Assembly (NCBI GenBank): GCA_964540005.1 | Contig: CAZILN010000162.1 | Coordinates: 1-31,026 of the forward strand | DNA: 31,026 bases | Direction of reading: 5' to 3' | From: CAZILN01 sp964540005 | GTDB taxonomy: Bacteria > Bacteroidota > Bacteroidia > Bacteroidales > SM23-62 | Made by a program: the position numbers and the translations under genes | The notes under the pieces: model-generated | The model's input: only the letters and a program-made list of their open reading frames with translations | The model's database searches: none | What the model was told of the DNA's origin: nothing | Part shown: piece after piece, positions 23,844 to 31,026 of the stretch | Layout: the number at the start of each line of letters is the position of its first letter | How positions within the stretch are numbered: position 1 is the first letter of the stretch

Positions 23844-23856
23844 GTTTCTTTGGTTT

Positions 23857-24741
23857 TCAATACTCCATGCTGTCCTCAAGCCTCAGGTAATGCAGGTCTT
23901 CCTTGCTCAGACCATGCCACCTGCAGCCTTTTTTGGAACAGATATGGAAATCCACAAGCCTGCTGGCAGCCGTCAGGACAATCCTGAAAACTTCGCTGCC
24001 ACACTCCTCGCATTTTATATCATCCACCATCAGCGATGTATCACAGTGATAACATTTAATGTCACCGATATTCTGATCCTCGGGCAGAAGGATGGTTGAC
24101 CTGGAGGTGAATACGTTCAGATAGGGACTCAGCAACAAGAAGCCGGTATCTTGTTCCCGGTCTACCTTAAGCTTGATCGACCCCCTTTCGATGAGTGTTT
24201 CTTTGCAATGCGGACAGTAACCCTGCAGGAATGTGCCGGTACGCATGATCTCAATCTTCTCCTCTTCCCTGGTTTTAGGTCCTTCCGGCTTCAATGCAAG
24301 CGACATGTCTTCAAGATAGGGCCTTCCGTGAACCCCAGCATCCATATAGAGCTGTTTCAGGGCAAAGGTAAAATCCACAAACTTTACAAAGTGGTTGTTA
24401 CAGCCTATGCGTGAACATACACTGACATTCCCTCCCAGTTCCAGGTTAAAAGGGATCATAGGGGCACTGCAAAGATCACATTCACTTTTGCTCTTGATCT
24501 CAGAACTGCAGTGCGGGCAAAACAGCCTCACCATCTTGTTCTTCGGTGTCTCAATATCGCAAACGTAGTTATAGCTTTCATAGACTGAGCTTAAATAGAT
24601 AATGCCTTTGTTATCACCTGCGGTAACCTTCATTTTGATGCTGGGACAATTATCCACCTGCCGCTCATTGTCCATCAGGGAATGCCCGCATACGGGACAT
24701 TTTACCTTTAAGGATATAAGGTCGAATATTTTATCTACCAT
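23857..24741 (-). CDS. internally duplicated multi-zinc-ribbon protein of unknown function
   Basis: I do not recognise a named family. The 294 residues contain two homologous halves with the same cysteine grammar: C15/C18, C75/C78, C88/C91, C109/C114 and then C176/C179, C230/C233, C244/C247, C268/C273. Each half starts like a zinc ribbon (CPVCGHSL, CPHCKETL), continues with an IKxKV...G..LS strand segment and ends ICS/VCS-x3-GC. No signal peptide or membrane helix is visible, so it is probably cytoplasmic. It lies 32 bases behind the nfnB-like gene and is likely the last gene of that operon, so a role in assembly, metal supply or regulation of the flavoproteins is possible but unproven. Rubredoxin-like or structural metal sites are alternatives. 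Confidence 0.88.
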   Translation of the reverse strand: MVDKIFDLISLKVKCPVCGHSLMDNERQVDNCPSIKMKVTAGDNKGIIYLSSVYESYNYVCDIETPKNKMVRLFCPHCSSEIKSKSECDLCSAPMIPFNLELGGNVSVCSRIGCNNHFVKFVDFTFALKQLYMDAGVHGRPYLEDMSLALKPEGPKTREEEKIEIMRTGTFLQGYCPHCKETLIERGSIKLKVDREQDTGFLLLSPYLNVFTSRSTILLPEDQNIGDIKCYHCDTSLMVDDIKCEECGSEVFRIVLTAASRLVDFHICSKKGCRWHGLSKEDLHYLRLEDSMEY

Positions 24742-24773
24742 AGGATAGGGTTTATAGTAGTTTTACAAATTTT

Positions 24774-26315
24774 CTATTTTGCGAATTCGAGTATTTCCCC
24801 GATGGTATTGAATTCTTTTATGAGTGAAATTATACCTCTCACCTTTTCCTTGATATACCGGTCCATGGCTGCAGCCGCCCTCCTGCCGTCGCCCATGGCC
24901 AGGATAACAGTGGCTCCTCCCCTTACTATATCTCCGCCGGCAAAAATATCCTGGACAGAAGACTGCAGGGTTTCCTTATTTACATTAATTGTTCCCCAGG
25001 CCGATACATCGAGTTCTTTCATGCTTTGCGGTATCAGCGGGTTGGGCGAAACCCCGACGCTTACCACCACCGCATCCACATCAATATAATATTCAGAGCC
25101 TTCAAGCGGAATAGGCCTCCTGCGGCCGGAGTCATCCGGCTCACCCAATTCCATTTTCTGAACTTTCATCCTGTTAACCCTTCCGTTTTCATCGGCATAA
25201 TATTCCACCGGGTTATTCAGGTTCAGAAATTCAATACCTTCTTCCTGTGCATGTTTTATCTCTTCATCCCGGGCAGGCATTTCTTCAATGGAACGGCGAT
25301 AGATGATTATCGCCCTGTCAGCTCCCAGCCTTTTGGCTGTCCTGACAGCATCCATGGCAGTATTTCCGCCTCCTATCACGGCTACGTTTTTTCCACTGAT
25401 TACAGGAGTATCATATTCAGGATCAGAGGCCTTCATGAGATTAACACGGGTCAGGTATTCATTCGAGGAATAGATCCCAATATAGTTTTCCCCCGGGATA
25501 TGCATGAAACTCGGGAGACCGGCCCCGCTCCCTACCATGAATGCTATGAATCCCTGTTTCCTGAGCTCGTCAATACTGCTCGTTTTACCGACAATAAAAT
25601 TGTTCACGAACTTTACACCCATTTTTTTCAGGATCTCTATTTCCACATCAACCACGTCATTGGGAAGCCTGAATTCAGGGATCCCATATTTCAATACACC
25701 TCCAATCTCGTGCAGCGCCTCAAAAACGGTTACATCATACCCCATCTTGGCCATATCTCCGGCAAATGCGAGTCCGGCCGGACCCGAGCCAACCGAGGCC
25801 ACCTTGATCCCGTTGAAAGTAGTAATCTCCGGTACTGATATATTGCCGCTGTTTCTTTCATAATCGGCAGCGAACCTCTCCAGGTTTCCTATGGCAACCG
25901 CAGGTTTTTGCAACTTCTGAGGGTAGAAACATACCTGTTCACACTGAACCTCTTGTGGACAGACGCGTCCGCAGACAGCAGGCAGTGCGTTGGTTTCCTT
26001 CAATACTTTCGCAGCATCAAGAAAGAGACCCGCTTCAATTTTCTTAAGGAATTTTGGAATATTGATCCCTACCGGGCAACCTGTAATGCAGGTAGGGTTG
26101 GGACAATCAATGCATCGCCGGGCTTCATGTATGGCCTGTTCTTCGGTTAATCCAAGGTTGACTTCTTTAAAGTTCTTATTTCTAATGTCAGGATCCTGTT
26201 CGGGCATGCTAAGCCTTTCCATCTGGGTCCTGTCCTTGTTTTTCAGTTGCTGGCGGAGCTCAACCCTCCATTCCTTTGCCCTTTCCTTCTTTAAATACTC
26301 CAGTAATCCATCCAT
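24774..26315 (-). CDS. nfnB: NfnB/SudA-like NADPH-dependent flavoprotein (second copy)
   Basis: GltD-like subunit of NAD(P)-ferredoxin transhydrogenase (NfnAB), also described as sulfide dehydrogenase SudA. The 513 residues carry two [4Fe-4S] sites (C68, C71, C76, C80 and C115, C119, C125, C129), FAD motif GSGPAG at 176-181, YGIPEFRLP, the NADPH motif GGGNTAMD, RRSIEEMPAR and the C-terminal FAGGD. It is clearly paralogous to the gene at 22452-23843, with over half of residues identical in the aligned core blocks by eye, but has about 25 extra N-terminal residues and a C-terminal extension. It starts 3 bases after the upstream nfnA-like stop. In NfnB this subunit holds the bifurcating FAD. Confidence 0.94.
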   Translation of the reverse strand: MDGLLEYLKKERAKEWRVELRQQLKNKDRTQMERLSMPEQDPDIRNKNFKEVNLGLTEEQAIHEARRCIDCPNPTCITGCPVGINIPKFLKKIEAGLFLDAAKVLKETNALPAVCGRVCPQEVQCEQVCFYPQKLQKPAVAIGNLERFAADYERNSGNISVPEITTFNGIKVASVGSGPAGLAFAGDMAKMGYDVTVFEALHEIGGVLKYGIPEFRLPNDVVDVEIEILKKMGVKFVNNFIVGKTSSIDELRKQGFIAFMVGSGAGLPSFMHIPGENYIGIYSSNEYLTRVNLMKASDPEYDTPVISGKNVAVIGGGNTAMDAVRTAKRLGADRAIIIYRRSIEEMPARDEEIKHAQEEGIEFLNLNNPVEYYADENGRVNRMKVQKMELGEPDDSGRRRPIPLEGSEYYIDVDAVVVSVGVSPNPLIPQSMKELDVSAWGTINVNKETLQSSVQDIFAGGDIVRGGATVILAMGDGRRAAAAMDRYIKEKVRGIISLIKEFNTIGEILEFAK

Positions 26316-26318
26316 TTG

Positions 26319-27152
26319 CTAGGCTTTTCTGTATTTATTCAAAAAACTATTGTAGGCTTCTTCTTCTGCACCGACATAGGATTTCAGCCTCATAAGCATT
26401 TCATCAAAATCAACCTCATGGGCATCAAATTCGGGCCCGTCCACACAAACAAATTTTGTCTTACCGCCTACCGATACCCTGCATGCCCCGCACATGCCCG
26501 TCCCGTCAACCATCAGGGTATTCAAACTTGCCAGTGTCGGGATCTTGTATTTTTTAGTCAGAATCGCCACAAATTTCATCATGATGGCCGGTCCTACAGT
26601 TACCACCTGGCTGATCTTCTCCCGTTTAATCACCTCCTCCATACCTTCGGTAACCAGGCCTTTCTTACCATAAGAACCATCATCAGTCATTATGATCACC
26701 TCATCCGAATGTTGCCTGATCTGCTCTTCGAGGATGATCAGGTCCTTATGCCTGGCAGCAAGTACAGTTATCACCCTGTTGCCGGCATTTTTCATGGCTT
26801 CTACTATTGGCAGCAGGGGGGCTACCCCAACACCTCCCCCGGCGGCCAGGATGGTCCCCACCTTCTCAATATGAGTCGCCTGTCCAAGCGGACCCACAAC
26901 ATCCCTTATATAATCCCCCTGTTCCATATTACAGAGCTTGATGGAAGTGACCCCTACTTTCTGAACAATCAGAGTGATGGTTCCCTTTTCAATATCAGCT
27001 GCTGCAATGGTAAGCGGTATCCTTTCCCCCTTCTGACCTATCCTGATGATCACGAAATGTCCGGCCTTCCGGCTTTTTGCTATTTCCGGAGCCTCAACCA
27101 CCAGCCTTACTACATGGTCTGAAAAATATTCCTTCTCAACGATCTTGTTCAT
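26319..27152 (-). CDS. nfnA: NfnA/SudB-like FAD, NAD and [2Fe-2S] flavoprotein (second copy)
   Basis: Small NAD(H)-reacting subunit of the NfnAB transhydrogenase / SudB, 277 residues. FAD motif RIPLT is at 44-48, the canonical nucleotide loop AAGGGVGVAP at 103-112, and the [2Fe-2S] site D216, C221, C224, C236 (DGTGMCGAC, FVCVDGP). In the characterised NfnAB enzymes the pair reduces NADP+ with NADH plus reduced ferredoxin, or the reverse by bifurcation. First gene of the minus-strand operon nfnA-nfnB-zinc ribbon, starting in a 135-base divergent gap. The product could equally be called dihydroorotate-dehydrogenase-like electron transfer protein, but no pyrD is adjacent. Confidence 0.94.
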   Translation of the reverse strand: MNKIVEKEYFSDHVVRLVVEAPEIAKSRKAGHFVIIRIGQKGERIPLTIAAADIEKGTITLIVQKVGVTSIKLCNMEQGDYIRDVVGPLGQATHIEKVGTILAAGGGVGVAPLLPIVEAMKNAGNRVITVLAARHKDLIILEEQIRQHSDEVIIMTDDGSYGKKGLVTEGMEEVIKREKISQVVTVGPAIMMKFVAILTKKYKIPTLASLNTLMVDGTGMCGACRVSVGGKTKFVCVDGPEFDAHEVDFDEMLMRLKSYVGAEEEAYNSFLNKYRKA

Positions 27153-27287
27153 TATCTTTTATAAGTAAAATGCGCATTATGCGAAAGTATATATTTTTTT
27201 ATGATCAGGTATGCTCGACGGCATCAGAACCAAAAGAATGTTGAAATTTTTGTATTTTTATGCGCTTATCAATAACACCAGATCCCC
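27153..27287. promoter_or_regulatory. divergent promoter gap with ATGCG repeats
   Basis: The 135-base gap between nfnA and the ferritin-like gene contains an 8-bp palindrome ATGCGCAT (27170-27177) that overlaps the inverted repeat CGCAT-T-ATGCG (27173-27183). A further ATGCGC lies near 27260. These could bind a regulator shared by both operons. No convincing -33/-7 promoter pair was found on either strand. Confidence 0.35.
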
Positions 27288-27746
27288 ATGGAAGATTTTA
27301 AATCCATTGACGATATTCTCGATTTTGCCATCAGGGATGAACTAAGGGCATCCAGGCTTTATGCGGATCTTGCCAAAAGGAGTAAGTCGCGTGAAATGGC
27401 AAAAATTTTCGAGCAATTCTCCCAGGAAGAACTCGGCCACAAGAAGAAACTGGAAGCGGTTAAATCCGGAAAACAGGTACTGGTTCCACATGAGAAGATC
27501 CAGGATCTCCGGATTGGCGATTACCTGGTAGAAGTAAAAACCTCCAGGGATGATCTCACTTACCAGGAAGCCCTGATCATAGCCATGAAAGAGGAAAAGG
27601 CTGCCTTCAGGCTGTATTCAGACCTGGCAGCCAGGACCGATGATGCTGCGGCTAAAGAAACCTTTTTAATACTCGCACAGGAAGAAGCCAGGCACAAACT
27701 CAGGTTTGAGATCGAATATGATGATATGATCCTGAGGGAAAACTAG
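27288..27746 (+). CDS. ferritin-like diiron protein (rubrerythrin family, no rubredoxin domain)
   Basis: Four-helix-bundle protein of 152 residues with the two-fold symmetric diiron ligands of rubrerythrin-type proteins: E18, the EELGH motif (E47/E48, H51), E102/E103 and EEARH (E132/E133, H136). The repeated phrases RDELRASRLYADLA and KEEKAAFRLYSDLA show the internal helix-pair duplication. The C-terminal rubredoxin domain of classical rubrerythrin is missing. Family members reduce peroxide or handle iron, so a protective role for the oxygen-sensitive iron-sulfur enzymes nearby is plausible but inferred. sucA begins 30 bases after its stop, so co-transcription is possible. Confidence 0.88.
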   Translation: MEDFKSIDDILDFAIRDELRASRLYADLAKRSKSREMAKIFEQFSQEELGHKKKLEAVKSGKQVLVPHEKIQDLRIGDYLVEVKTSRDDLTYQEALIIAMKEEKAAFRLYSDLAARTDDAAAKETFLILAQEEARHKLRFEIEYDDMILREN

Positions 27747-27776
27747 CGGCAGAATAAGGATAAAAGAATACCCCGG

Positions 27777-30590
27777 ATGATACAAGATGACTTCAGTTAC
27801 CTGGGCGGTATGGATATCAGGACCATAGAGAGTCTCTATTCAGCATACCAGAAAGATCCTGAATCAGTGGACCGGAGCTGGAGGGAATTCTTTAAAGGAT
27901 TTGATTTTGCCCGCAGCAACTTCAGCGAACAGATGTCATCCGAAGTATTTGATAAGGAATTCAAAGTAATCAACCTTATCGATGCATACCGCAAGAGGGG
28001 ACACCTGTTTACCAAGACAAACCCGGTACGGATGCGCAGGCGCTATTTCCCTACCCTTGACCTTGAAAACTACGAACTATCCGATTCTGACCTGGAGACG
28101 GAATTCCATGCCGGCAGTAAAATAGGATTAAAAAAACCAAGCCTGAAGGAAATTGTTGAGCACCTGAAACAAACCTATTGTGAATCCATCGGGGCCGAAT
28201 ACATGTTCATCCGGAGCCCGGAAAAGATCGAATGGCTGAGCAGCAGGATGGAATCCAGCCGGAATACCACAGAGTTTACCGCAGAACAAAAAAAGGAGAT
28301 ATTTTTTCATCTCAGGAATGCCGTAGGATTTGAAAAATTCATTCACAAGAAGTTTGTCGGACAAAAGAGGTTTTCGCTTGAAGGAGCCGAAGGCCTGATC
28401 CCTGCGCTTATTGCCCTCATTGAAAAAGGGGCAGATCTCAATGTTGAGGAATGCATGATAGGAATGGCACACCGGGGCAGGCTGAGTGTCCTGGCCAATG
28501 TCCTGCAGAAGCCCTATGAAGACATTTTTAAAGAATTTGAAGGAGGTGAGTATGAAGAAGGCATTTCACTTGGGGACGTAAAGTACCACCTGGGGTATGT
28601 GAATGATATCAAGACCGGCAACGGCAAGACCGTGCGCCTGAACATGGCTCCCAATCCTTCCCACCTGGAGGCAGTTACCCCTGTCATCGAGGGACTCTCA
28701 AGGGCTAAAACAGACCATAAGTACGAGGGGAATTACGACCGCCTTCTTCCCATCCTGATCCATGGTGATGCTGCCATTGCTGCCCAGGGAGTTGTTTACG
28801 AGGTTGTCCAGATGTTCGACCTTCAGGGTTATAAAACAGGGGGCACCATTCACCTGGTGATCAACAACCAGGTCGGGTTTACCACCAACTACCTGGACGG
28901 CCGCTCCAGTACGTATTGCACAGATGTAGGCAAAGTTACCAAGTCTCCCATCTTCCATGTAAATGGCGATGATGTTGAGGCGCTTATCCACACCATTATC
29001 ATGGCCGTGGAATACCGGCAGATCTTCCATACCGATGTCTTTATTGACATCCTCTGTTACCGGAAGTACGGCCACAATGAAGGTGATGAGCCAAGGTTTA
29101 CACAGCCCCTTCTGTATAAAGCCATAGCCGCACATCCTAATCCCAGGGATATTTTCGCACAGCACCTTATCAACAGGGGCATCTACACAGATGAAGATAT
29201 CAGGCAGTTTGAAACCGACTATGATGAGATACTGGAGGAAAAACTGGAGGTATCAAAAAAGATCAGGAAAGTAAGGATACAACGATTTCTTTACGATGAC
29301 TGGAAAAAATACAAGTATGCAGATCACGGGGATATTGAAAAACAGATAACAACAGGTGTCACCAGAAAAATGCTGCTGGATGTATCCTCTCAGATCAATA
29401 CCCTTCCGGAGGATCATAAATTTTTTTCCAAGATCCATAAACTGGTAAAGGACAGGCAGCATATGGTTCAGTCCAACAGCCTGGACTGGGCCCTGGCAGA
29501 ACTCCTGGCATACGGAACCCTGCTCCAGGAAGGATACCCGGTAAGGATATCCGGACAGGACTGTATCCGGGGGACATTTGCACACCGTCATGCCGGTTTT
29601 GTCATCGAAGATTCAGATAAACAGTATATCCCCCTGAAACACCTTAATAACAGCAAAGCCAGCTTTGATATTTTTAACTCTTCACTCAGCGAATACGGGG
29701 TACTTGGTTTTGAGTACGGCTATGCCCTGGGAAATCCTGCCGGTTTAACAGTCTGGGAAGCCCAGTTTGGTGATTTTAATAATGCAGCCCAGGTGATACT
29801 TGACCAGTATATCAGTTCAGCGGAGGAAAAATGGGGCATAAGCAACGGGCTGGTGTTGCTGCTTCCGCATGGATTCGAAGGCCAGGGGCCCGAGCATTCG
29901 AGTGCCCGGATTGAAAGGTTCCTGTCGATGGCAGCCAGAAATAACATGAACATCATTAACTGCACCACCCCGGCAAACTTTTTCCATGCACTCAGAAAAC
30001 ATGTTCATTCTGATTTCCGGGTTCCCATGATAGTGTTTACTCCAAAGAGCCTGCTTCGTCATCCCCACTGTGTATCCACCCTTGAAGATCTATCGAATGA
30101 TACCTTTTTTGAGGTATATGACGATCCCGATGTAGATGTTGATGAAGTACGGAGGGTGGTGTACTGCTCGGGTAAAATATATTATGATCTTCTTGCCAGG
30201 AAGCAGCAATATAAAGCAAGGGACCTGGCCCTGATCCGTATAGAGCAATTGCATCCTTTTCCTATCAAACAGGTAATGAAGATCCACTGGAAATACAGGA
30301 ACACCTTGCTCTCTCTATGGGTACAGGAGGAGCCTGAAAACATGGGTGCCTGGAGGCACATACAGAACGAAATGAAGGAGATAAAGCCTGAACCCGTCAC
30401 CCGCCAGGCAAGCGGGAGTCCGGCTACAGGATTATTCAGGCTTCACCAGATCGGACAGGAAGAGATCGTCACAAAGGTATTCCGCAAATGCGATTGTGAA
30501 CTGAATAACATCTATTGCGGCCTGCAGTGTGTTGTGGGAAAATCCCGTAAGGAAATTCTCAAGCAACACCAGTATTTCGATAAATCCTGA
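27777..30590 (+). CDS. sucA: 2-oxoglutarate dehydrogenase E1 component (SucA)
   Basis: Thiamine-diphosphate-dependent E1 subunit that decarboxylates 2-oxoglutarate and transfers succinyl to lipoyl-E2, leading to succinyl-CoA and NADH. The 937 residues match the usual family length. Visible hallmarks are the N-terminal E1 tail (FSYLGG, IESLYSAYQKDPESVDRSWREFF), MAHRGRLSVLANV near 230, the ThDP motif beginning HGDAA near 326 and ending with INNQVGFTT near 362, RKYGHNEGDEPRF near 435, and GFEGQGPEHSSARIERFL in the C-terminal half. AAGGATAAAAG precedes the start. It is followed by sucB after an 86-base spacer with a hairpin. Confidence 0.97.
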   Translation: MIQDDFSYLGGMDIRTIESLYSAYQKDPESVDRSWREFFKGFDFARSNFSEQMSSEVFDKEFKVINLIDAYRKRGHLFTKTNPVRMRRRYFPTLDLENYELSDSDLETEFHAGSKIGLKKPSLKEIVEHLKQTYCESIGAEYMFIRSPEKIEWLSSRMESSRNTTEFTAEQKKEIFFHLRNAVGFEKFIHKKFVGQKRFSLEGAEGLIPALIALIEKGADLNVEECMIGMAHRGRLSVLANVLQKPYEDIFKEFEGGEYEEGISLGDVKYHLGYVNDIKTGNGKTVRLNMAPNPSHLEAVTPVIEGLSRAKTDHKYEGNYDRLLPILIHGDAAIAAQGVVYEVVQMFDLQGYKTGGTIHLVINNQVGFTTNYLDGRSSTYCTDVGKVTKSPIFHVNGDDVEALIHTIIMAVEYRQIFHTDVFIDILCYRKYGHNEGDEPRFTQPLLYKAIAAHPNPRDIFAQHLINRGIYTDEDIRQFETDYDEILEEKLEVSKKIRKVRIQRFLYDDWKKYKYADHGDIEKQITTGVTRKMLLDVSSQINTLPEDHKFFSKIHKLVKDRQHMVQSNSLDWALAELLAYGTLLQEGYPVRISGQDCIRGTFAHRHAGFVIEDSDKQYIPLKHLNNSKASFDIFNSSLSEYGVLGFEYGYALGNPAGLTVWEAQFGDFNNAAQVILDQYISSAEEKWGISNGLVLLLPHGFEGQGPEHSSARIERFLSMAARNNMNIINCTTPANFFHALRKHVHSDFRVPMIVFTPKSLLRHPHCVSTLEDLSNDTFFEVYDDPDVDVDEVRRVVYCSGKIYYDLLARKQQYKARDLALIRIEQLHPFPIKQVMKIHWKYRNTLLSLWVQEEPENMGAWRHIQNEMKEIKPEPVTRQASGSPATGLFRLHQIGQEEIVTKVFRKCDCELNNIYCGLQCVVGKSRKEILKQHQYFDKS

Positions 30591-30596
30591 TAAGGG

Positions 30597-30617
30597 TCCG
30601 GCATACTCTAAGCCGGA
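30597..30617 (+). terminator. hairpin in the sucA-sucB spacer
   Basis: TCCGGC and GCCGGA form a perfect 6-bp GC-rich stem with a 9-base loop, 6 bases after the sucA stop. A run of six T occurs only about 25 bases further on, so it is not a classical terminator. It may act as a partial terminator or as an mRNA-processing or stability element that sets the E1:E2 ratio. Confidence 0.45.
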
Positions 30618-30676
30618 ATCAGACTATGAATAATCATAAGTATTTTTTACCTTTCCTCACTCAAAAGAATCAATAA

Positions 30677-31026
30677 ATGATCATTGAAATAATAGCTCCC
30701 AGTCCGGGAGAATCAATATCAGAAGTTGAAATTGCCAGTTGGCTGGTGGGTGATGGCGATTATGTCTTTAAGGATCAGGAATTTGCGGAGGTAGAGTCTG
30801 ATAAAGCAACCCTGCCCCTGGTTGCAGACAAAGCGGGCAAAATTAAGATAAAAGCTGAGGCAGGGACACTGGTAAAGGTTGGAACCCTGCTTTGTACTAT
30901 CGACACCGATGCAAAAGCTCCTGCAGGGGGGAACAGGAAAGAAGAAGTAAAGGCTGAGGCTGAGGTTGAGGCTAAGGCCGGGGCTAAGGCAGAATCTCAG
31001 CAGAAAGTACCTGTTCAGAAGCAGGA
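30677..31026 (+). CDS. sucB: 2-oxoglutarate dehydrogenase E2 component, lipoyl domain (SucB, 3' truncated by window)
   Basis: The visible 116 codons encode the N-terminal lipoyl domain of dihydrolipoamide succinyltransferase. The start MIIEIIAPSPGESISE and the lipoylation motif ESDKATL, with modified lysine K43, are characteristic of 2-oxoglutarate dehydrogenase E2. After about residue 90 comes a charged Ala/Glu/Lys linker (AEAEVEAKAGAKAE), typical of the flexible swinging-arm linker. The peripheral-subunit-binding and catalytic domains lie beyond the window. Placement directly after sucA supports the assignment. Confidence 0.95.
   Translation, partial: MIIEIIAPSPGESISEVEIASWLVGDGDYVFKDQEFAEVESDKATLPLVADKAGKIKIKAEAGTLVKVGTLLCTIDTDAKAPAGGNRKEEVKAEAEVEAKAGAKAESQQKVPVQKQ

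Noticed and set aside
25026..25838. Plus-strand open frame of 270 codons opposite the second nfnB
   Set aside because: Antisense shadow of a well-supported flavoprotein gene; no recognisable domain.
26316..27122. Plus-strand open frame of 268 codons opposite nfnA
   Set aside because: Antisense shadow; composition rich in His, Tyr and Phe, with no motif or family resemblance.

Overview
The window looks like a chromosomal segment of a member of the Bacteroidota, probably a Bacteroidales-type organism with anaerobic redox metabolism. The evidence is a giant signal-peptide-bearing LamG/Calx-beta/HYR surface protein of the kind these bacteria export, mostly weak Shine-Dalgarno signals, a three-gene pntA1-pntA2-pntB transhydrogenase operon, and NfnAB/SudAB-type flavoproteins. 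Phylum-level placement is an inference from gene content; no rRNA or other marker is present.

Left part (1-13082, minus strand): one reading frame runs from its ATG at 13082 off the left edge, giving at least 4360 residues with no stop. It encodes a secreted mosaic protein: a signal peptide, then six super-modules. Each has a LamG-like lectin fold and a conserved unnamed domain; the first five also carry one to three Calx-beta domains, 13 in all. After these come a G8-like/beta-helix segment and the start of an HYR domain. The LamG parts form three types in the order A A B B C C. An AT-rich 505-base gap (13083-13587) with a hairpin separates this gene from the rest.

Middle part (13588-27152) is a redox-balancing island. 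The minus-strand pnt operon (13588-16569) encodes the proton-translocating NAD(P) transhydrogenase. Divergent from it, a tightly overlapping five-gene plus-strand operon (16897-23843) encodes a NuoE/HydC-like protein, a NuoF/HydB-like protein, a NuoG/formate-dehydrogenase-like protein that has lost the catalytic Cys/Sec-His, an NfnA-like flavoprotein and an NfnB/GltD-like flavoprotein. This composition best matches a split form of the Stn-type (Sporomusa-type Nfn) ferredoxin-dependent electron-bifurcating transhydrogenase. A second, canonical-looking NfnAB/SudAB pair lies tail-to-tail with it on the minus strand (24774-27152), followed in its operon by an internally duplicated multi-zinc-ribbon protein (23857-24741). 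Three distinct systems that could move electrons between NAD(H) and NADP(H), two of them probably also using ferredoxin, therefore sit within about 14 kb.

Right part (27288-31026, plus strand): a ferritin-like diiron protein, then sucA (2-oxoglutarate dehydrogenase E1) and the 5' part of sucB (E2, lipoyl domain), which is cut by the window edge. 2-Oxoglutarate dehydrogenase makes NADH, so it fits next to the transhydrogenases, although a functional link is only inferred.
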